Below, in pieces: positions 59,642 through 64,000 of a stretch of 64,000 nt of DNA. The translations under genes and the position numbers were made by a program. The notes below the pieces were generated by a model. It was not told where the DNA came from, ran no database searches, and was given only the letters and a program-made list of their open reading frames with translations. Source of the stretch: Paenibacillus allorhizosphaerae (GTDB lineage: Bacteria > Bacillota > Bacilli > Paenibacillales > NBRC-103111); the NCBI RefSeq assembly GCF_910594985.1, contig NZ_CAJVCE010000015.1, positions 105,832-169,831 of the forward strand, written 5' to 3'. Every line of letters begins with the position of its first letter. Position 1 is the stretch's first letter.

Positions 59642-60919
59642 ATGAATGTTCTTGTTATAATCTGTGACCAGCTTCGATATGACGCTTTGGCGTGCCACGG
59701 AAATCCCTATGTGCAAACGCCTAATATCGATCGTTTGGCCGCCAGAAGCGTGAATTTTACTAACGCGTTTACCTCCGCGCCTGTTTGCTCACCTGCGAGA
59801 CACAGCCTTATATCCGGGCTCTATCCGTTCGCTCATGGTGTTGTGGATAACGGGATGAAGCCTGTGAGATCACTGGAGACGGCCGCCGATAGGCTCAATG
59901 CCGCAGGATACCGCAGCGTTCACATCAGCTCGGTGCCGGGCAAAGCAAATCCCAATTACGGCTTCGAAGCGGCGCCTCCCAAGGATTTGGACAGCATACT
60001 GTCCGAGGAAAACAGGAGGATTATGGAGTGGGAGAAAACCAATCCGATCAGGCGACGTACGGCCGGGCCGAGCACGAGGACGAAAGAGGAGCATAAAGGG
60101 TATCAGTCTGCGGAACGTGCCATACAACTGATCGAGGAAGCCGCAGCGGCCAAAGAGACGTTCCATTTATGGGTAGGCATTCATGAGCCGCATCCGCCCT
60201 TTTATCCGCCGAAGCCGTTTTTCGAGAAATTCGATCAATCCAAATTTAAACTTCCGGAAAAGCCGTCTGAATCCGTACCGGCTCCTCATCCTTCCATCCT
60301 GAACAAACAGCGCGAATGGATAGATATGACAAATGCGCAGAAGCGTCAAATGTTCGCGGGCTACTACGGTTTGGTCGAGATGGCGGATCAATTCGTCGGC
60401 ATGGTATTGGATACGGTAGTTCGGTTGAACCTTACGGACGATACGCTGATTGTGCTGACTGCCGACCATGGGGAGCAGATGGGCGATCACGGCCTGTATT
60501 TGAAATTCGTTCTGCGGGAACAGTCGGTGCACGTGCCGTTCATGATAGCCCATCCCAAGCTTGCGCCGGGAGTCCGGCATGAGCTCGTCGCGCATGTGGA
60601 TCTTTATCCGACCCTATGTGATATGACTGGTACGGAGATTCCCGAGAATATCCACGGCCGTTCCATGAGGCCCCTGCTTGAGAACGGGGATACCTCGGAT
60701 AATTGGCGTGAAGATGTCATCTCGCAAATCAACGGCCACATCATGATTCGTACGGGGGAATGGAAGCTGAACGTATATGACGGAGAGCCCGGGGAGCTGT
60801 TCCATCTGCCGAATGACCCGCAGGAGTTCTACAATCTTATCCGAGATTCTGAATATGCAGAAGTTGTCGATAGGCTGCTGAAGAAGCTGGAAGCAAATAT
60901 GGCACAAGTGACACCGTAA
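59642..60919 (+). CDS. Sulfatase family hydrolase
   Basis: A 425-residue alkaline-phosphatase-superfamily sulfatase, apparently cytoplasmic (no signal peptide). The formylglycine motif is CSPAR with Cys49 as the residue to be oxidised, followed by HSLISGLYPFAHG. Metal ligands come from VIICDQLRYD near residue 9 and TADHGEQMGDHGLYLK near 278. This enzyme type removes sulfate esters from glycans, or in some branches acts as phosphonate/phosphate hydrolase. A formylglycine-generating enzyme is not in the window. The ATG at 59642 has AAGGAG eight bases upstream. Confidence 0.87.
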   Translation: MNVLVIICDQLRYDALACHGNPYVQTPNIDRLAARSVNFTNAFTSAPVCSPARHSLISGLYPFAHGVVDNGMKPVRSLETAADRLNAAGYRSVHISSVPGKANPNYGFEAAPPKDLDSILSEENRRIMEWEKTNPIRRRTAGPSTRTKEEHKGYQSAERAIQLIEEAAAAKETFHLWVGIHEPHPPFYPPKPFFEKFDQSKFKLPEKPSESVPAPHPSILNKQREWIDMTNAQKRQMFAGYYGLVEMADQFVGMVLDTVVRLNLTDDTLIVLTADHGEQMGDHGLYLKFVLREQSVHVPFMIAHPKLAPGVRHELVAHVDLYPTLCDMTGTEIPENIHGRSMRPLLENGDTSDNWREDVISQINGHIMIRTGEWKLNVYDGEPGELFHLPNDPQEFYNLIRDSEYAEVVDRLLKKLEANMAQVTP

Positions 60920-60971
60920 ACTGTAATCGGAAGGCCTAGTCGGGGGAAATTATAATGCTTGTCATGAATAG

Positions 60972-61021
60972 AGGCTTTACTTTGCCTTAAGCGAAAGCTT
61001 GCAGGCAAGGTGAAGCCTTTT
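60972..61021 (+). terminator. Terminator after sulfatase
   Basis: AGGCTTTACTTTGCCT pairs with AGGCAAGGTGAAGCCT (one mismatch) around a 15-base loop that has its own AAGC/GCTT pairing, then TTTT. Confidence 0.72.
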
Positions 61022-61030
61022 GTGGCGGTT

Positions 61031-61093
61031 AGTTTCCGCAATCTTCAGGCAGTTCGTCATGACGGACTGCGTTAAACTAACGGTCAGGATAGC
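61031..61093 (+). repeat. Hairpin repeat element, copy E
   Basis: Hairpin GCAGTTCGTC (61049-61058) / GACGGACTGC (61061-61070) followed immediately by GTTAAACTAACGGTCAGGAT (61071-61090). The part after the hairpin parallels copy B (GTTACGCAAACGGGCAGGAA). The 5' part is degenerate (GCGGTTAGTTTCC at 61025). Confidence 0.55.
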
Positions 61094-61265
61094 GCAGTTA
61101 CAGATGATGGAAAAAAGGGGGATTTGAAAACCGGAGGACATACAGCAGCGAGAAGATATAAGCAGGTATTTTATGCTGGCTTAACTGCTAAAACGATGAT
61201 TGTTAAAATATACATAACCGTGCTTTCTTTGTTAGGCTCATTGATAGGGACAGGAGGGAACTACA

Positions 61266-61919
61266 TTGCAAGAAGATCGATCGGAAACATTGCAACACCG
61301 ATTGCCTAGATCAGTTATCCGTCACATTGTTTTTGATTTGGGCGGTGTGTTTTTTATATGGCCGGAACCTCGGTATTTTGAAGAGTGGGCGCTTCGGCTC
61401 GGGATTGCCTCTGAGCTTTTTAACCGTCTTTTGTTGCATGGGCCGGACATTGAGGCGGCTAACGTCGGAATGATTACCGCCGAACAATATTATGGCCGCT
61501 GCGCCGAGCGACTGCAAGTTGACGAATCAGTAGTGCGCGAAATCATCTGCCATGCCTTTTATAGTTGCAATGTTGACGCCAAGCTGGTTGAATATGTCGG
61601 TCGGCTTCGAAAAAGATATCGCGTATCCGCTTTAACCAATACATGGTCATTTGGCCGCGCATTGATAGAGCAGCGTGGACTTGCTAAACTGTTTGATTGT
61701 ATCGTAACATCGGCAGAAGAAGGAATCCGAAAACCGGATGCGCGCATTTACGATATTACACTTCAACGGCTTGACGCTGCGCCTGCGGAGGTCATATTCG
61801 TAGATGATACGGAGGAGAATGTACGGGCCGCGCAAGCTATTGGCATACATGGCGTTCATTTCAAGGGAACCGATTCGTTCATTTCGGAAATGGAACAACG
61901 GTTGGAGAGATTCAGTTGA
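61266..61919 (+). CDS. HAD-superfamily hydrolase
   Basis: A 217-residue HAD-IA phosphatase-like enzyme. Motif I is HIVFDLGGVFF, in which the second Asp of DxD is Gly as in the YihX-type subgroup. Motif II is VSALTNTWSF, motif III the Lys in GIRKPDARIYDIT, motif IV FVDDTEENVRAA. The substrate is unknown (sugar phosphate or phosphonate-type). The start is TTG at 61266, set by AGGAGGG eight bases upstream. The hairpin repeats E and F lie before and after the gene. Confidence 0.83.
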   Translation: MQEDRSETLQHRLPRSVIRHIVFDLGGVFFIWPEPRYFEEWALRLGIASELFNRLLLHGPDIEAANVGMITAEQYYGRCAERLQVDESVVREIICHAFYSCNVDAKLVEYVGRLRKRYRVSALTNTWSFGRALIEQRGLAKLFDCIVTSAEEGIRKPDARIYDITLQRLDAAPAEVIFVDDTEENVRAAQAIGIHGVHFKGTDSFISEMEQRLERFS

Positions 61920-62015
61920 GAAGACTTAGGCTGTTAACGTGCTGAGTATTATTGATTGTGCGATTTTTTGACTGGATGTGGTATCTGGTGGAAAAGGAGT
62001 ATAGGTAGGTTCGTC

Positions 62016-62061
62016 GAACTAAAAGGGAACAATAGTATGGAGCTGCCGTAAGGACAGTTCC
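62016..62061 (+). repeat. Hairpin repeat element, copy F
   Basis: GAACTAAAAGGGAACAATAG (62016-62035) then TATGGAGCTGCCG and a right arm CAGTTCC (hairpin 62039-62061). TATGGAGCTGCCG is identical in copy G at 52453. It starts 97 bases after the HAD gene. Confidence 0.5.
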
Positions 62062-62229
62062 TCTTTGGTATTCGTTGAATTGGCAGATTACTCTAATATC
62101 TAGCAAATGCTATTCTTTAGAAAGTGGTGTTCGAAAAGCAGAGGTCCACTAATTTCACTTAAAAGTCTGTAATCCATCTTATCCCAGCCTGAGCTAACTT
62201 TCATATCTGCAGAAAATACTGGACTTATC

Positions 62230-62249
62230 GTTCCGGAAAAGTATATACT
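62230..62249 (+). promoter_or_regulatory. Promoter and operator of tetR (62276)
   Basis: TTCCGGAA palindrome (62231-62238) directly before the -10 TATACT (62244-62249). The same TTCCGGAAC occurs in the operator ahead of the MFS gene, indicating autoregulation. Confidence 0.5.
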
Positions 62250-62275
62250 GTGCCTACGGAAACGGAGGGAGAACC

Positions 62276-62851
62276 ATGGGACGCTACAAAGAGTTTGATA
62301 AAGAAGCGGTGCTTCATAAAGCGATGCTCGTTTTTTGGAAGAAGGGCTACGAAGCGGCAAGCATTCCCGATTTGCTGGAAGCTATGGATCTTAGCAGATC
62401 AAGTCTGTACGAAACGTTCGGGGACAAACAAACGCTTTATATCGAGGCGATCAACTGGTACAAGAAGTGGAAGCAAGCCAAACGGGACATCCTCGTCAAT
62501 GCGACATCCGCAAAATCGGGAATCCGGCAGTACTTCGAGATACACATCGATTCCGCCTTGGACGGCGAGTCGCCGAAGGGCTGTCTCATTACTAATGCAG
62601 CAGTCGGCATGGATTCGCCAGATGAGCAACTGAATGCGTTGATCAGGGAGCGGTTTGACGAGTTGGAGAAATCCTTCTACGAGCTGCTGCGCAAAGGTCA
62701 GGAGACGGGAGAAATCATGCCTGAGAAAGATATCAAGACTTTATCTTATCTGCTCTCAAACCTGAATCATAGTATAAATATCGTTGCGAAGGTGCAGGGT
62801 GACCGCAGCAAGATGCAGCAGATGATAGACATGGTGATGGAAATGCTATAA
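62276..62851 (+). CDS. TetR-family regulator of MFS exporter
   Basis: A 191-residue TetR/AcrR repressor. The HTH is EAVLHKAMLVFWKKGYEAAS followed by IPDLLEAMDLSRSSLYETFG and DKQTLY (residues 10-55). The C-domain has SPKGCLITNAAVGM, a feature of the AcrR/YxaF-like subgroup (the C-domain CLITN motif). GGAGGG lies before the ATG. The MFS gene follows 67 bases downstream on the same strand with a matching operator in between; control of that exporter is inferred. Confidence 0.86.
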   Translation: MGRYKEFDKEAVLHKAMLVFWKKGYEAASIPDLLEAMDLSRSSLYETFGDKQTLYIEAINWYKKWKQAKRDILVNATSAKSGIRQYFEIHIDSALDGESPKGCLITNAAVGMDSPDEQLNALIRERFDELEKSFYELLRKGQETGEIMPEKDIKTLSYLLSNLNHSINIVAKVQGDRSKMQQMIDMVMEML

Positions 62852-62868
62852 AACATTTTTTTTTCACA

Positions 62869-62890
62869 TTCCGGAACGAATGTTCCAGAA
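62869..62890. promoter_or_regulatory. Operator-like palindrome upstream of MFS gene
   Basis: TTCCGGAAC-GAAT-GTTCCAGAA, a 22-base palindrome with one mismatched pair, matching the TTCCGGAA site upstream of tetR. Confidence 0.6.
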
Positions 62891-62918
62891 AATTTCTGGT
62901 GAGCAAGGGGGACTTTCT

Positions 62919-64000
62919 ATGCATTCAGCTTCCATTCCAATGGAAAAATCGGTTTCGCCATCGCTGATTTTTATCCTGGCAGCCGCTTGCGGTATCATAG
63001 CGGCAAATCTTTATTATGCTCAACCATTGATAGGCTCGATCGGTTCGACCATCGGGCTCTCCTCCGGGGCTGCCGCACTCATCGTTACGTTGACTCAAGT
63101 CGGCTACGGGATCGGCTTGTTATTTATCGTACCGTTGGGAGACATCCTGGAAAATCGTAAGTTGATCCATTCATCATTGCTCCTTACAGCCGCCGTTTTG
63201 ACAATTGCCGCTGTAATCAAAAGCGCCATCCTGTTCCTCACCGCTTCACTCGTGATCGGAGTAGGTTCCGTAGCAGCACAAATCCTTGTGCCGTATGCGG
63301 CTCATCTTTCGCCTGAAGCCGTGCGCGGTCGCAATGTGGGTAACGTCATGAGCGGGCTACTTCTGGGGATTATGCTCGCGCGTCCCATTTCAAGCTTGGT
63401 GGCGGAGTATATGGGCTGGCGCGCCATATATTTCATCTCCGCAGCATTGATTTTCGCGCTGGCTCTTGTATTGGCAAAGGCACTACCCTCAAGGAAGCCT
63501 TCGACCGCTACAGCTTACCCGGCGCTGCTGCACTCCATGCTGCATCTGCTGAAGGCGACACCGGCATTGCGCCGGAGGGCAATTTATCATGCTTGTGTAT
63601 TCGGAACGTTCAGTTTGTTTTGGACTACAGTTCCGTTGGTATTGACAAGTCCGCCGTTCCATTTCACTCAGAAGGAGGTCGCTCTGTTCGCATTAGTCGG
63701 GGTAATGGGGGCAATTGTGGCGCCAGCGGCGGGCCGTATGGCAGACCGTGGATGGGTTCGCCCGGCTACGGGATGGGCATTGGCCATCGTCATCTTTTCC
63801 GGGCTGCTTCCCTTGCTGGTTCCATCAAGTTCTACACTCGCAGTCCCCATCCTCGTAGTTGCGGCGATTTTACTTGACATGGGGGTTTCCGCCAACATGG
63901 TTCTCGGGCAGCGGGTGATTTTCTCTTTAGGAGCGGAATTTCGCAGTAGGCTTAACGGTTTGTATATGGCCATTTTCTTTTTAGGGGGCGCTATCGGCTC
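62919..64000 (+). CDS. MFS transporter (3' end outside window)
   Basis: The open frame runs from the ATG at 62919 (AAGGGGG seven bases upstream) to the window edge, 360 codons. It has at least ten hydrophobic helices and a motif A-like loop between helices 2 and 3 (PLGDILENRKLI). Visible segments are AACGIIAANLYYAQPLIGSI, MSGLLLGIMLARPISSLVAE and PAAGRMADRGWVRPATGW, as in the drug/arabinose-efflux-type MFS group. Probably a proton-driven exporter; the substrate is unknown. Linked to the tetR gene and its operator. Confidence 0.85.
   Translation, partial: MHSASIPMEKSVSPSLIFILAAACGIIAANLYYAQPLIGSIGSTIGLSSGAAALIVTLTQVGYGIGLLFIVPLGDILENRKLIHSSLLLTAAVLTIAAVIKSAILFLTASLVIGVGSVAAQILVPYAAHLSPEAVRGRNVGNVMSGLLLGIMLARPISSLVAEYMGWRAIYFISAALIFALALVLAKALPSRKPSTATAYPALLHSMLHLLKATPALRRRAIYHACVFGTFSLFWTTVPLVLTSPPFHFTQKEVALFALVGVMGAIVAPAAGRMADRGWVRPATGWALAIVIFSGLLPLLVPSSSTLAVPILVVAAILLDMGVSANMVLGQRVIFSLGAEFRSRLNGLYMAIFFLGGAIG

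Noticed and set aside
1..64000. CRISPR array, rRNA genes, prophage or secondary-metabolite cluster
   Set aside because: No regularly spaced short direct repeats, rRNA sequence, phage structural genes or NRPS/PKS modules were seen.

Overview
The window looks like a chromosome segment from a spore-forming, GC-intermediate member of the Paenibacillaceae (Paenibacillus/Cohnella-like). The evidence is a tricistronic gerA-type germination operon, CotF-type coat proteins, a YjcZ-type mini-protein, YqzE/YqhG/YqhH/LipM homologues in a Bacillus-like neighbourhood, an S-layer-homology protein, a B12-dependent ribonucleotide reductase, strong AGGAGG-type ribosome binding sites and frequent GTG/TTG starts. 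All assignments come from reading the sequence; no database search was run.

Region 1 (1-24 kb) is mostly housekeeping: a small alarmone synthetase (cut by the window edge), DUF309, a membrane-anchored thioredoxin, two RsmF-like rRNA m5C methyltransferase paralogues around an RsuA pseudouridine synthase, the queDEC operon for 7-deazaguanine synthesis, a divergent pair of XRE regulators, a diverged UMP kinase paralogue, a membrane GGDEF protein, a glycosyltransferase, the YhaO/YhaN repair pair, an SDR/DMT-exporter pair, a YkvI-like carrier and a DedA protein.

Region 2 (24-43 kb) holds a lipoprotein, xpt, several small Bacilli-type hypothetical genes, cbiZ (cobinamide salvage), tandem tRNA-Leu(CAG) genes, a GNAT acetyltransferase, hsp20, argS behind an attenuator-like leader, yqzE, yqhG/yqhH, lipM, a D-amino acid transaminase and nrdJ (class II RNR) behind what look like two NrdR boxes. 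CbiZ and NrdJ together fit a B12-using cell.

Region 3 (43-51 kb) combines sporulation functions with decay: an AraC-type remnant with two frameshifts, gerA-gerB-gerC, a coat gene truncated and joined directly to a headless alcohol dehydrogenase, two intact coat genes and a cardiolipin synthase.

Region 4 (50.7-62.3 kb) is an accessory patchwork. It has a truncated GH95 gene, two unrelated IS110-family remnants, an IS3-family remnant abutting a truncated flavin reductase, a low-GC block of small membrane proteins and lipoproteins, a truncated DUF5995 gene, a sulfatase, a HAD hydrolase and an SLH-domain protein. Punctuating it is a family of hairpin-containing repeats (at least seven recognisable copies, plus strand orientation, often just 3' of a small orphan gene). 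These resemble gene-cassette recombination sites or a MITE-like repeat and are the most unusual feature of the window. The window ends in a TetR regulator and an MFS exporter cut by the right edge.
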